Origin: Rhinopithecus roxellana
Lineage: Eukaryota; Chordata; Mammalia; Primates; Cercopithecidae
Direction of reading: 5' to 3'
DNA length: 64,000 nucleotides
Assembly: GCF_007565055.1 (NCBI RefSeq)
Contig: NC_044553.1
Span: forward strand, 45,435,420 to 45,499,419
The notes below the pieces were generated by a model, which did no database searches, was not told where the DNA came from, and saw nothing but the letters and a program-made list of their open reading frames with translations. The position numbers were made by a program, and so were the translations under genes. Of the stretch, positions 36,300 to 48,342 are shown in pieces. Position 1 is the first letter of the stretch, and every line of letters starts with the position of its first letter.

Positions 36300-37150
36300 C
36301 CATTCTGTAGATACCACTCAGCCTCTTTTCCCAGTCACCCCTGTCATCACCCAATGGGCCCATGAACAAAGTGGCCATGGTGGCAGGATGGAGGTCATGC
36401 ATGGGCTCAGCAACATGGAATTCCACTCACCACGGCTGACCTGGCTACAGCCACTGCTGTGTGCCCAATTTGCCAGCAGCAGAGACCAACACTGAACTCT
36501 TGATACAGCACCATTCCTCGGGTGATCAATTAGCTACCTAGTGGCAGGTTGATCTTATTAGACCTCTTCCATCATGGAAAGGGCAGAGGTTTGTCTTCAC
36601 TGGAATAGACACTTATTCCAAACATGAGTTTGCCTATCCCGCATACAATGCTTCTGCCAAGACTACCATCCGTGGATTCATGGAATGCTGTATTCCACCG
36701 TCATGGTATTCCACACAGCATTGCCTCTGACCAAGGCACTCACTTTACAGGTAAAGCAGTGTGGCAGTGGGCTCATGCTCATGGAATTCACTGGTCCTAC
36801 CATGTTCCCCATCATCCTGAAGCAGATGGATTGATAGAACAGTAGAATGTCCTTTTGAAGTCACAATTACAATGCCAACTAGGTGACAATACTTTGAGGG
36901 ACTGGGGAAAGTTCTCCAGAAGGCTGTGTATGCTCTGAATCAGCATCCAATATACGGTACTGTTTCTCCCATAGCCAGGATTCACGGGTCCAGGAATTAA
37001 GGGGTAGAAGTAGAAGTGGCACTGCTCACCATCACCCCTAGTGATCAACTAGCAAAATTTTGCTTCCTGTTCCCAGGGCATTACATACTGCTGGCCTAGA
37101 GGTCTTAGTTCCAGAGGGAGGAACCCTGCCACAAGGAAACACAACACTAA
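36300..37150 (+). pseudogene. ERV-L integrase remnant
   Basis: Retroviral integrase. Histidines of the zinc domain are seen in W-A-H-E-Q-S-G-H. The D-D-E catalytic triad can be traced: Asp at 36551, Asp at 36729 in S-D-Q-G-T-H-F and Glu at 36837, which is exactly 35 residues after the second Asp. The first Asp is in a different frame and a stop follows at 36843. Confidence 0.82.
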
Positions 37151-37159
37151 TTCCATTAA

Positions 37160-37485
37160 ACTAGAAGTTAAGATTGCCACTTGGACACTTTGGGCTCCTC
37201 CTACCTTTAAGGCAACAGGCTAAGAAGGAAGTTACTGTGCTGGCCAGGGTGATTGACCTGGACCATCAAGATGAAATCAGTCTACTACTACACAACAGAG
37301 GTAAAGAAAAGTATGCATGGAATACAGGAGATTCATTACGGCATCTCTTAATATTACCGTGCCCTGTGATTAAGGTTAATGGGAAACTACAACAGCCAAA
37401 TCCAGGCAGGACTACAAATGACCCAGACCCTTCAGGAATGAAGGTTTGGGTCACTCCAACAGGAAAAATAACCATGACCTGCTGA
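37160..37485 (+). pseudogene. ERV-L dUTPase remnant
   Basis: Trimeric dUTPase-like domain located after integrase, as in ERV-L. A readable frame runs from about 37174 to 37485 with the G-L-L-L-P-L and V-I-D-L-D-H-Q-D-E-I blocks that correspond to the dUTPase substrate-binding strands. It closes at TGA 37483-37485. Such a domain would hydrolyse dUTP to limit uracil misincorporation; this copy is too damaged to assume activity. Confidence 0.75.
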
Positions 37486-37900
37486 GATGCTTGCTGAAAG
37501 CAAAGGGAATACAGAATGGGTAGTAGAAGAAGATAGTCATCAATACCAGCTACGACCACGTGACCAGCTGCAGAAACAAGGACTGTAACTATCATGCGTA
37601 TTTCCTCCTTCTTTTGTTAAAAACATGCTTGTGCATGTACACACTTGCACTAAGAAAATATCTTCATTTTATTTCCTTTCTCCTTTATCATGTGACATAA
37701 AATTTATTGACATCACATCCGCATTTAAGTATTGTTAACTTTGCGTAATAGTATTTGGGTTGGGGATTGGTGTGTTTCTGGTTGTATGAAGAATAGTTGT
37801 ATTATGTTAGGCATAATTATGACCATATTATTGCCTTTATTTGAAGATTATGTATGACCTCAAGAGATGTGTATGGGTTCAAACTGACAAGAGGTAGACT

Positions 37901-38265
37901 TGTGATAATTAATACTGAGTGTCAACTTGATTGAAGGATGCAAAGTCTTGATCCTGGGTATGTCTGTGAGGGTGTTGCCAAAGGAGATTAACATTTGAGT
38001 CAGTGGGCCGGGGAAAGCAGATGACCCTTAATGTGGGTGGGCATAATCTATATTCCAGCACAGCTAGAATATAAGCAGGAAGAAAAATGTGGAAAGAGAG
38101 GCTGGTCTAGCCTCCCAGGCTATATCTTTCTCCCATGCTGGATGCTTCCTGCCCTCAAACATCAGATTCCAAGTTCTTCAGTTTTGGGACTTGGACAGGT
38201 TCTCGTTGCTCCTCAGCTTGCAGACAGCCTACTGTGAGACCCTGTCACACAATAAACCCATATAT
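37901..38265 (+). repeat. MLT2-type LTR at the 3' side
   Basis: Begins TGTGATAATTAATACTGAGT and carries the MLT2 phrases AAGGAGATTAACATTTGAGT, GGATGCTTCCTGCCCTCAAA and CTCAGCTTGCAGACAGCCTA. It dissolves into a TA-rich microsatellite after the AATAAA near 38250. The expected LTR terminus (CCCTCTAGAGAACCCTGA) is found displaced, at about 39208 and again at 39652. Confidence 0.82.
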
Positions 38266-39710
38266 ATATATATGATTCTACATATATAATATATATAATT
38301 CTCTCTATATATAATTCTATGTGTATATATATATAAAATCCAAGGACTCTTTCATGTCTTATGTTATATAGCCAGGCATTTCCTGTCACCTTTTCTTTTT
38401 TTTTTTTTTTTTTTGGAGACAGAGTCTCGCTCGTGGGCCAGGGCTGGAGTTGCCGTGGCGCGATTCTCGGCTCCACAGCTAAGCGCCGCCTTCCCTGGTG
38501 TTTACGCCATTCTCCTGCCTCAGCCGCCCGACCATAGGCGCCCGACATCACGCGTGGCTAATTTTTGGTATTTTTTAGTAGAGAAGGGGTTTCACCGTGA
38601 TAACCAGGATGGTCTCCATCTCCTGACCTCGTGATCCACCTGCCTCGGCCTCCCAAAGTGCTGGGATTACAGGCGTAAGCCACGGCGCCGGCCTCGGCCT
38701 CCTCTAACTTTTTATAAAAAAATTGGACTACACGCCCCGCCACTTCGCGGCTAATTTTTGTATTTTTAGTAGAGACGGGATTTCACCGTGTAACCAGGAT
38801 GGTCTCGATCTCCTGACCTCGTGATCCCCCCTCGGCCTCCCAAAGTGCTGGGATTACAGGCTTGAGCCACCGCGCCCGGCCTCCTCTCAACTTTTTATTG
38901 TGCAAAATGTCAAGTCCATAGAAAAGATACAGAAATTAAAATATATATGTGTGTGTGTGTATATATATATGAGTTTGTTAAGTATTAACTTACACCAGAG
39001 TACTCCGACACCAGCTGCCAAATGACTGCAAACGCAAGCGACATTCAAAGGGAGATAAATGGAAGAATCACCCAGCTGAATCCAGTCAACACATGCTATC
39101 ATGAGAGATAATAACGCAGTAAATTATTTTTTAAGCAACTACATTTGGGTGATTTGTTACACAGCAATATTGTATTAGGGTTCTCTGAAGACATAGTCTC
39201 CTACTAGTACTGTCCCTCTAGAGAACCCTGAATTTTATTTATATATATATAATATATATATATTAGACATAAGTATATGTAACCCTGACTATATATGTGT
39301 ATATATACATGTATGTATACACATGTATACATATATATGTGTATATATACATGTATGTATACACATGTATACATATATATGTGTATATATACATGTATGT
39401 GTATATATATGTCTTATGTTATATAGCCAGGCATTTCCTCTCACCTTTTTCTTTTTTTTTTTTTTGAGACAGAGTCTCGCTCTGTCACCCAGGCTGGAGT
39501 GCAGTGGCATTATCTCGGCTCACAGCAAGCATTGCCTCCCGGGTTCACGCCATTCTCCTGCCTCAGCCTAATTAAACTAGTAGTAGACATATATACATTT
39601 ATGTACATATATACATATATACATGTATGTATATATGTCTACTAATAGTTCTGTCCCTCTAGAGAACCCTGACACCAGTTGGCAGCTGGTGCTGGAGTAC
39701 TCTGGAGACC
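38266..39710. repeat. Rearranged AT-microsatellite and Alu block
   Basis: A mosaic of TA-rich simple repeats, Alu pieces (38395-38690, 38731-38880, 39450-39568) and short duplicated segments. GTCTTATGTTATATAGCCAG occurs at 38356 and 39411, each running into the poly-T of an antisense Alu at the same point. GTCCCTCTAGAGAACCCTGA occurs at about 39206 and 39650. The stretch at 38994-39024 is an inverted, slightly mismatched copy of 39674-39704. The first Alu has unusual clustered extra bases. Confidence 0.75.
39288..39420. repeat. 42-bp AT-rich tandem repeat
   Basis: A unit of about 42 bp, rich in TATATGTGTATATATACATG-type palindromic sequence, is repeated about 2.7 times with almost no divergence. 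Confidence 0.85.
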
Positions 39711-39797
39711 CACAGGCTGGAACATCCAACATGGCTTCTCCACGTGGTATTGCATGCCCTGGGATCTCATCTCTCCAGCAGGCTAGCTGAAATTCTT

Positions 39798-40101
39798 TTC
39801 TTTTATTTATATATATATTTGAGATGGAGTCTCACTCTGTCACCCAGGCTGGAGTGCAATGGCACGATCTCAGCTCACTGCAACCTCTGCCTCCCAGGTT
39901 CAAGCAGTTCCCCTGCCTCAGCCTCTTGAGTAGCTGGGATTACAGGCATGCACCACCACGCCCAGTTAATTTTTGTATTTTTAGTAGAGACGGGGTTTCA
40001 CCATGTTGGTCACATTGGTCTCGAACTCCTAACCTCGTGATCTGCCCACCTCAGCCTCCCAAAGTGCTGGGATTACAGGCGTGAGCCACCATGGCCAGCC
40101 G
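39798..40101 (-). repeat. Alu element with target-site duplication
   Basis: Full-length antisense Alu flanked by AGGCTAGCTGAAATTCTT (39780-39797) and AGGCTAGCTGAACTTCTT (40102-40119), 18 bp with one mismatch. Confidence 0.93.
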
Positions 40102-40119
40102 AGGCTAGCTGAACTTCTT

Positions 40120-43100
40120 CTGTGGCACTACCTTCTAAGGGCACAAAGATCAAAGTTATCAGGCCTTCTTAAGGCTGAAGATCAGAACTAGCACAGAGTC
40201 ACTTTTGTCACATTCTATGTAGGTCTAAGGACAACTAAAATTCAGGATGGGAGGGGACTACACAAGGACAGGAGGCATCATTCATTGGAAGCCGTCTTTG
40301 TAATCCATCAAAGGGAGACAACCAGGTTTATAATGAATATTGTTCAAAATCATGTATAATGTGAAAGACTTAAAGAAGTTTAGGGTTTTTAGCATGGACA
40401 CAATGTGTTATAGGTTCACAAGAGCTATTTTGAAATTCTCGGAGGACTGTGCACAGAAGAAGACGTAGATATATCCTGTATAGCTCCAAGTAACAAAATT
40501 AGGACTAGAGGTGGGTTTCAAGTCAAATGCTAAGCACTCAATTGTCAGGGGCATGGAGAGATGTTTCTGTTTGTATAGGAAGTCATAATAGACAGCCTCT
40601 AAGGCCCATTTCCACTCTTGAAATTTAAGCTTCTAATTATATGCCTCCTCCTGTTAATTATTTCTTGGTATAACAGTCCTATCTCGTTAGCCAGGTTTTA
40701 AATTGGAGAAACTGAATGAAGAAATAAAACACGTTTCTAGAATAGCTTCCAGTCTTAGCTCTGCTAGCAGTGAGCTGCTGCCTGACTTCAGGTAAGTCAT
40801 TTAGTGTCCCCGGGCCTCAACTGCTTCATCTGAAAAAGAAGGGGATTCTATTCTAATCTCCCTCCCAGTGCAACGTGAAGATAATAAATGGCAACTTTCA
40901 TAGTTTTAAGAGTCAAATGGAATTGAAAATAGATAAAATGCTTAAGACAATGCCTGGCCTATTGTTAGTGCTTTATAAATATGAGCTCTCGTTGTTTCTC
41001 TATTATGACATTTCTGATTCTATGACCTCTATGTTTACAATAGAATCCTGAGATACTTTAGACCTTCACTTCTTCTGCTCTGCACAGTGATTAGAAAGTG
41101 ACTCATAATCATCGCTAGTCTAGGTCTCCTCACCAGGTGATCAGGAGTTCACCATGACCTTGTACAGTGCAAGCCGTTGATAAATGATTCAATTAAATTC
41201 AAAAGGACTTGGGCAGCGAAATGTGTCCTCTTGCTCCATGCCCAGCAGAGGGAGCAGAGGAAAAGGAACAAATCTTTTCTCAGCTATGTACCGAACACGA
41301 AGGAAGACAGTAGGCTGAGGGCTTCTAGAGGTCTCCTTATCCACCCACCTCTCTCCCCTCATTTTGTACATTGTGAAACTGAGACTAAGAGAGGAAAGGG
41401 GATTTCTCAAGGTTACCAACCAATAAGTGGTAAGACCCTCAGAAAGATAAGCCTGTGTTCTCAGGCCCAGGTCTTGGTCGTTTAATGCTATCATGTTGCT
41501 TTCTTTCTTTTCAGGGAAATCTGCCGTGGGTAACTGCAACCTCACCATTCTCTTTTGCCTCAGTTCTCTGATGGCATGGGCTTTGGGTTTGAATCCAGCT
41601 CTGCTGCTAACTGTGTGGCCTTGGGCAAGTTCCATAGCCTCTCCAAGATTCAGGAACACATTTTTTAAGTAATTATAATAATTTTATTTATCTTAAAAGT
41701 TGGAAGGAATAAATAAAATGATGTAATGTAAAATTCCTTGTAAGACATCCTGAATGCATGAGGTGCCATAACAGATGTAAATATCTATCCTTGTCAAAAA
41801 AGAAATCGTTTCATCGAAATGAATTGAAACTGTATGACATAGCTCTCAAACTCAGAGACTGCTGGGAGCTAGCCATTTAAATAAAGCCGTCTGGATATAC
41901 AACAGGGACTTCTAGGGATTGCAGTAAACTGCAGAGCTCACAGCCATGGGAGATAAGCAACTTTTAACAGGAGAAAATTCAAGCCCAGGGTTGCCAGATT
42001 TTCCCAGAGAAGTTGGAAATCAGGGATTTTATGTGCACATTTCTTATGTTAAAAAATATTGTACAGATAAAATAAAACACGGCCAACAGCTTGTTATGCC
42101 TGCTTTTAAAAAGCTAATTTTAGAGTTCCATATGCAGAGACACACACCATACTACAAAAGAGAAACTCAGCCCCATAAATTCAGGAGAAGAGATGATGCC
42201 TGTCATTTGGAAAGAATGTGCCAATAATATCAACCCACAGACTTGTTTTTCTAAGGCCCTTACTCAGCAAATACATTGAACCTCTGGGGCTTATGTTGCA
42301 ATCTCTGGAATATCCTCCAGCTTTCCTTGATGACTTTTGATTTCCTGCCCGTTCCATGCCTAGTACCATTTAAATTGCCGTAGTCTTCCAGCTTGACTGT
42401 AAATTATACATTCCACATTGATATGCTTTTTCTCTACAAGGTAGAAAATAACATTTTACAATTTTATACATAACATTCATTTTGATTTAACAGCTACCTT
42501 CATTAGTTACTCACTGAAAAGAGGTCCATTATAAATAACAGCTAGATGGGGACAGGACTGACTGTCTAGAATTTTCTATACCAAGCTTTCCAATACACAT
42601 TAAGGATGAAAATCCTTTTGTTCCAGTCAAAGAAGGAAAATAAAACATAGGTATATCAGAAAAGGAAAAAGAAAATGCAATGTTAAATGAAAACACAAAA
42701 AGGGGGTGGGAGGGGGAGGAATTTGGCAAAAAAAAAAAAAAAAAACAGCAGAAAAGTTAAATCCAACCTTGAAGATTTCTCAGTTATTTTTACTTCTCTA
42801 CCTAGAAAGCCTTAAGCCCCTTAATTCATGCTTGATTTCCATTGAGCATCTCCACCACTAGTTCCCTTTCTTTGAGGGGAAAAGGACCCAATAGGAAACA
42901 CTCTTATTTTCATGGTTTAACTACTTTGCAAAATGTTCTTGTGCAAACTCAGCATGGTGGTTTAATTTATAGGTTGGTGTGTTTAAAGCTACCCTTTTGC
43001 GGAAGGCACTACCCCTTTGGAGATTGGAGAAGTTACGGCCCGGAATATAACCTTTCATTTGAAACTGAGGTTTCCAATTAGCATGGCCAAGATATGATTG

Positions 43101-43585
43101 TGTTGAGTTACTGTTGTTATGATTGGTTTCAAAAATTTAACACCAATCAGCCCGAGAATATTAAGGAACATGACTGATGGAGTGACATGGCCAGGTCAGT
43201 GAGGGTGGTGCTGTGTTAAAGAAACGGTGAGACAGTGGAGTCCAGGAAGTTGAGGTGGGAGACAGAGTGAGAGGGAATGTGACCACAGGGCTTCCTGCAG
43301 TCCCCAAGCTCCGGCCTAATGACCAGGAGCAACCATGATCCTGAGGAAAGTATCAGGGATCAATCCATGTCAGGCCCCTGCCTCTCCCAGTCCTTCAGAT
43401 AGGGAAAAGCCAGTGTGGCATGAGAAGGAAATAAAAACTGAGGTTAATTTTCACGAGAGCAAACAGTAGTGAATATAACAGCAGAGACTGAGCTCTGTTA
43501 TGTGCTAACTCTGTGGCCTTGAGTAAGCTCTATAATGTCTTTGAATTTTAATTTTATAATTTATAAAATGAAACATTTGTAAGAT
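40120..43585. other. Intergenic, no gene seen
   Basis: MIR-type SINEs near 40760-40990 and 41560-41760. A 156-residue minus-strand open frame at 41189-41659 overlaps the second MIR and resembles no family I know. An A-run lies at 42729-42745. Otherwise unique sequence. Confidence 0.7.
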
Positions 43586-45005
43586 AAAAATCCAAGGACT
43601 CTTCCGTGTCTTATGTTACATAGCCAGGCATTTTCCCTCAACATTTTTTTTGAAAAATTTCAAGTCTATAGAAAAGATAAATGGATTGAACTAACAATAT
43701 GCTCTTCTAGATTCACCAAGTGTTAACATTTTACCTTATTTGCTTCCTCCTTCTGTCTCTGTTGCTATTTCTCTATCACTCTATCAATCTACCCATCTAT
43801 CTACCTACCTACCTACCTATCTACCTACAGAGGAAATACAGGAGGAATAAAATGTATATGTATTATTATTATTTGTTAAATTACTTAGAGTAAGTTGCAG
43901 ACATTCATGGCATTTAGTCACTACTTCACCATGCATTGCCTAAGAATAAGGAGGTTCTTCTACGTAACTGCAATATCAGAATCACATCTAAGAAAATGGC
44001 GACAATGCCATATGATCTAATATTCAGTTTGTATTTATATTTCTAAAACTATGCCAAATTCTTGCACTTGATCATGTTTTTAGCCTTTTAAAGCTTTGTT
44101 TTAAAATATAAAAAAGATACTTTTTCTTTTTTAATAATTTATTTATGTTGACTTTTTAAAGGAGTCCAGTTATTTCATAGAATGTTCCACACATTCTAGA
44201 TAAAGCTGATTGCTTCCTCTTGGTGTTTGTTTTGTAACCTGTTCCTCTATCCCTACATTTTCTGTGCTCTGAAAATTAGGTCTGGCGAGTTGATTAGATT
44301 CAAGTTAAACATCTCTGGCAAGAACACTGCATTGTCCATTTTGTTACTTAACGTTGAATCACACTAGGGTAGCCACTTAATGTCATAAGAGTGTCCCCGT
44401 ATAAATGATGCTAAGTTTGATCCTTTGGTTAAGGTGGCGATGGCCAGAGGTCTCCACAGAGTAAAGGTACATTTTCATTTTCCCCTCCTTTGTCATCAGT
44501 AATCTGTGAGGTGGTACTTTGGTACTGTATGAATTGACTTTTCAACAAAATGTCACCCAACTGTTTTAGTATTCATTAAAGATCCTTACCTGAGTCCATC
44601 ATTGTATTACGGCTCTATCCTTCTTCCTTTATTTATTAGCTAATATTCTTCTGTAAAGATGAGCTTTCCTTTTATTCTGTTTCTTCCCTATTTTTTTTCT
44701 CTCTCTCTCTCTCTGTGTCTGTGTATCTGTCTCTGTCTGTCTGTCTCTCTCTTTCTTCTCTCTCTACATCATATTTCCGTGGTCTCATACATTTTTTTTT
44801 CATTTAATGTGTTGAAATCAGTTGCTTACTTTATTTTTTTAATGTTCGAACTGTCCCAAATTTGTTTAAAGGGAGCCCCTTCAAAATGAATCCTGTATCC
44901 TTTTTATAAGAACATACTAGTTTTTGAGTTTCTCCTTGATGTCTGGCACCATAAAATGTTTCTGATTCATTTTATATTTTTTTCTCAGATCTGGATTAAG
45001 CCATT
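43585..45005. other. Old LINE-like sequence and simple repeats
   Basis: 43590-43680 is related to the pieces at 38336-38392 and 38880-38935 and is uninterrupted here. It continues into LINE-like text (CACCAAGTGTTAACATTTTA) and carries (CTAC)n at 43797-43830 and a CT/TGTC-rich run at 44697-44765. No gene. Confidence 0.55.
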
Positions 45006-45417
45006 TGTATTAGTCTGTTCTTGAATTTCTATAAAGAAATACCTGAGACTTGGTAATTTATAAAGAAAAGAGGTTTAACTGGCTCGTGGTTCCACAGGTT
45101 TTACAGGAAGCATGGTACTGGCATCTGCTCAGCCTCAGGAAACTTATAATCATGACAGAAGGAGAAGGGGGAGCAGGCACCTCACACAGCTGGAGCAGGA
45201 GTGAGAGAGAGGGAGGAGGTGCCACACACTTTCAAACAACCAGATCTCACGAGAATTTACTCATGATCACAAGAACAGTACCAAGGGGATGGTGCTAAAA
45301 CATTCATGAGAAATCCACCCCCATGATCCAGTCACCTCTCACCATGCCCCACCTCCAATGCAGGCGATTACAATTTAACATGAGATTTGGGTGGGGACAC
45401 AGATCCAAACCATATCA
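45006..45417 (-). mobile_element. THE1/MST-type solo LTR
   Basis: Read on the minus strand it begins TGATATGGTTTGGATCTGTG and ends ACAGACTAATACA, 412 bp. It is flanked by CCATT at 45001-45005 and 45418-45422, a perfect 5-bp target-site duplication. No internal sequence remains, so it is a solo MaLR LTR. Confidence 0.9.
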
Positions 45418-45613
45418 CCATTCTCCAAGGAGTCCTGTTTCTTTGTAATGGAGAGCAGTATTTACAACAAGAACTAGACAGTAAGCATGTTCATTGCAGC
45501 TAGGTGTCACCACTTGTTAGACCATTCAAGTGGGCAAAGCAAGGAAATACATGTGCTCAAGACTCATATATTCAAATTTAATGTAAAAGGTTTTTTTAAA
45601 CTTATTGTATTTT

Positions 45614-45930
45614 TTTTCTTTTCTTTTAATTTAATTTTATTTTATTTTTTGAGACAGAGTCTCACTCTGTCACCAGGCTGGAGTGCAGTGGTGTAATCTT
45701 AGCTTACTGCAGCTTCCTCCGCCTGGGTTCCAACAATTATACTGCCTCAGCCTCCCAAGTAGCTGGGACTATAGGTGCATGCCACCACGACCAGCTAATT
45801 TTTGCATTTTTTAGTAGAGACAGAGTTTCAGCGTATTGGCCAGGCTGGTCTCAAACTCCTGACCTCATGATCCGCCTGCCTCGGCCTCCCAAAGTACTGG
45901 GATTACAGGCGTGAGCCACCACACCTAGCC
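45614..45930 (-). repeat. Alu element with 15-bp target-site duplication
   Basis: Antisense Alu with a TTTTA-rich tail. AACTTATTGTATTTT occurs at 45599-45613 and 45931-45945. Confidence 0.93.
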
Positions 45931-46204
45931 AACTTATTGTATTTTCAACTTTTATTTTCCATTAAAGTCTTGATTCCCAATAATGTTACTATATCTACTT
46001 ATTTGCTTTATCCTAATAATAGTCATGTAACAGTCTAAAATTATACTACTACTATTCTTAAAAACCAATAAATATACCACATAAAGCTTTAGCTGCCTTT
46101 GAAAGTCTTCTTCTTAGAATATATCCCACTGAGGTATAGTCAGCCAGAGTCCTAATATCAAAATTTACTTGAATCAATTATTTTTTCTATGTGGTTATTT
46201 TAAT

Positions 46205-48095
46205 TTATTATCATTATTATTATATTTTCAGCTTTTATTTTAGATTCAGGGGATACACATGCCGGTTTGTTACCTGGGTATGTTGTGTGATCCTAAGGTT
46301 TGGGGTATGAATGATCCCGTCACCCAAATACTGAGCATAATATCCAACAGTTCATTTTTCAACCCTTCCCCCTTCCCTGCCTCCTCTAGTATTCCCCAGT
46401 TTATATTGCTGCCATCTTTATGTGCACAAGTATCCAGTGTTTAGCTCCCACTTATAAATGTGAAATATGCAGTATCTGGCTTTCTGCTCCTGTGTTAATT
46501 AGCTTAGGATAATGCCTTCCAGCTTCATCCGTGACATTGCAAAAGGCTTGATTTCATTCTTTTTTATGGCTACATAGTATTTCGTGGCATATATGTACCA
46601 CATTTGTTTTGCTTGTTTAATTGTGTAACTTCCTTATAGATTTCAGATATTAGACTTTTGCCAGATGCATAGTTTGCAAATTTTTCTCCCATTCTGTAGG
46701 TTGTTTACTCTGTCAATAGTTTCTTTCTTTGATTGTATCCCATGTGTCAATTTTTGTTTTTGCTGCAATTCCTTTTGAGGACTTAGTCATAAATTATTTC
46801 CCAAGGCCCACGTCCAGAATGGTGTTTCCTACGTTTTCTTCTAGGATTCTTATAGTTTAAGGTCTTACCTTGAAATCTTTAATCCATCTTAAGTTAATTT
46901 TTGTATATGGCAAAAAAAAAAAAAAAAAAAAAATGGGATCCAGTTTCATTCTTCTGCATATAGCTAGCCATGTATCCCAGGACCATTTATTGAATAGGGA
47001 GTCCTCTCCCCACTGCTTATTTTTGTCAACTTGGTTGAAGATCAGAGGGCTGTAGGTTTGCAGCTTTATTGCTGGGTTCTTTATTTGGTTCCATTGGTCT
47101 ACTGTCTGTTTTTGTACCAGTACCATGCTGTTTTGCTTATTGTAGCCCTGTAGTATAGTTTGAAGTTGGGTAATGTGATGCCTCCAGCTTTGTTCCTTTT
47201 GCTTAGGATTGCTTTGGCTATTCAGGCTCTTTTTTTGTTCCATATGAATTTTAGAATAGTTTTCCTAGTTCTGTGAAAAATGACATTGATAGCTTGTTGA
47301 GAATAGCATTTAATCTGTAGATAGCTTTCAGCAGTATGGCCATTTTAATGATATTGATTCTTCTGATACATGAGCATGGAACATTTTTCTATGTGTTTGT
47401 GTCATCTATGATTTGTTTTATAGTTCTCCTTATAGAGATCTTTCACCTCCTTGGTTAGATGTATTCATAGGTATTTTATTTTTCTGTGGCTATTACAAAT
47501 GAGATTGCATCCTTGATTTGGCTCTCAACTTGAATGTTATTAATGTATAGAAATGCTACTAATTTTTGTACATTGATTTCATATCCTGAAACTTTACTGA
47601 AGCCATTTATCAGTTCCAGCAGCCTTTTGGCATAGTCTTTAGGGTTTTCTAGGTATAGAATCTCATCATCTACAAAAAGAGATGGCTTGACTTCTTTTCC
47701 TATTTGGATGTATTTTCTTACTTTCTCTTGCCTGATTGCTTTGGCTAGCACTTTCAGTACTATGTTGGATAGGAGTGGTAAGAGTGGGCATCCTTATCTT
47801 GTTCCAGTTCTCAAAGGGAATGCTTCTAGTTTTTGGCTTAGTGTGATGTTGGCTGTGTGTTTCTCATAGATGGCTGTTATTATTTTGAGGTATGTTCCTT
47901 CAATATCTAGTTTCTTGAAGGTTTTTATCATGAAGGGATGTTGGATTTTATTAAAAGCTTTTTCTGTGTCTATTGAAATGATCATGTGATTTTTGTTTTT
48001 ATTTCTATTTATGTGGTAAATTACATTTATTGATTTGCGTATGTTGAGTCAATCTTGCATCCCAGGATTGAAGTCTATTTGATCAAGGTGAATTT
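46205..48095 (-). mobile_element. L1 3' part, minus strand
   Basis: On the minus strand this is the end of L1 ORF2 followed by the 3'UTR. Translated pieces at 47794-47985 (S-I-D-T-E-K-A-F-N-K-I-Q-H), 47476-47751 (L-F-V-D-D-E-I-L-Y-L) and 46857-47243 are recognisable ORF2 segments. The usual F-A-D-D motif reads F-V-D-D here. Stops and frameshifts separate the pieces. It is younger than the L1s at 25-30 kb but clearly dead, and ends at an Alu. Confidence 0.88.
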
Positions 48096-48098
48096 ACA

Positions 48099-48342
48099 TT
48101 TTTTTTTTTTTTGAGATGGAGTTTCGCTCTTGTTCCCCAGGCTGAAGTGCAATGTCTAGGCTCACTGCAACCTCTGCCTCCCAGGTTCAAGTGATTCTCC
48201 TGCCTCAGCCTCCCGAGTAGTGCTCACCACCACACCCGACTAATTTTGTGCATGTGTGTGTGTATTTTTAGTAGAGATGGGGTTTCACTATGTTGGCCAG
48301 GCTGGTCTTGAACTTCTGATCTCAGGTAATCCGCCTGCCTTT
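48099..48342 (-). repeat. Alu element, 5'-truncated
   Basis: Antisense Alu missing its 5' end (match stops near 48342), with a TGTGTGTG interruption in the middle. Confidence 0.88.

Larger units (their letters stand above)
33340..38265 (+). mobile_element. ERV-L provirus (decayed, gag mostly missing)
   Basis: Ancient endogenous retrovirus of the ERV-L group. Order: MST-type LTR (33340-33687), a leucine-tRNA-type primer binding site at 33693-33707 (TGGTACCAGGAGTGG), a short remnant of leader or gag, protease, reverse transcriptase, RNase H, integrase, a dUTPase domain, then an MLT2-type LTR from 37901. The dUTPase downstream of integrase is diagnostic for ERV-L, and no env is seen, as expected for the group. 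Internal length is only about 4.2 kb, and protease follows the primer site by under 0.5 kb, so most of gag is gone. Every coding block has frameshifts and stops. Confidence 0.87.

Noticed and set aside
41189..41659. 156-residue minus-strand open frame
   Set aside because: Overlaps a MIR SINE, with no recognisable domain.
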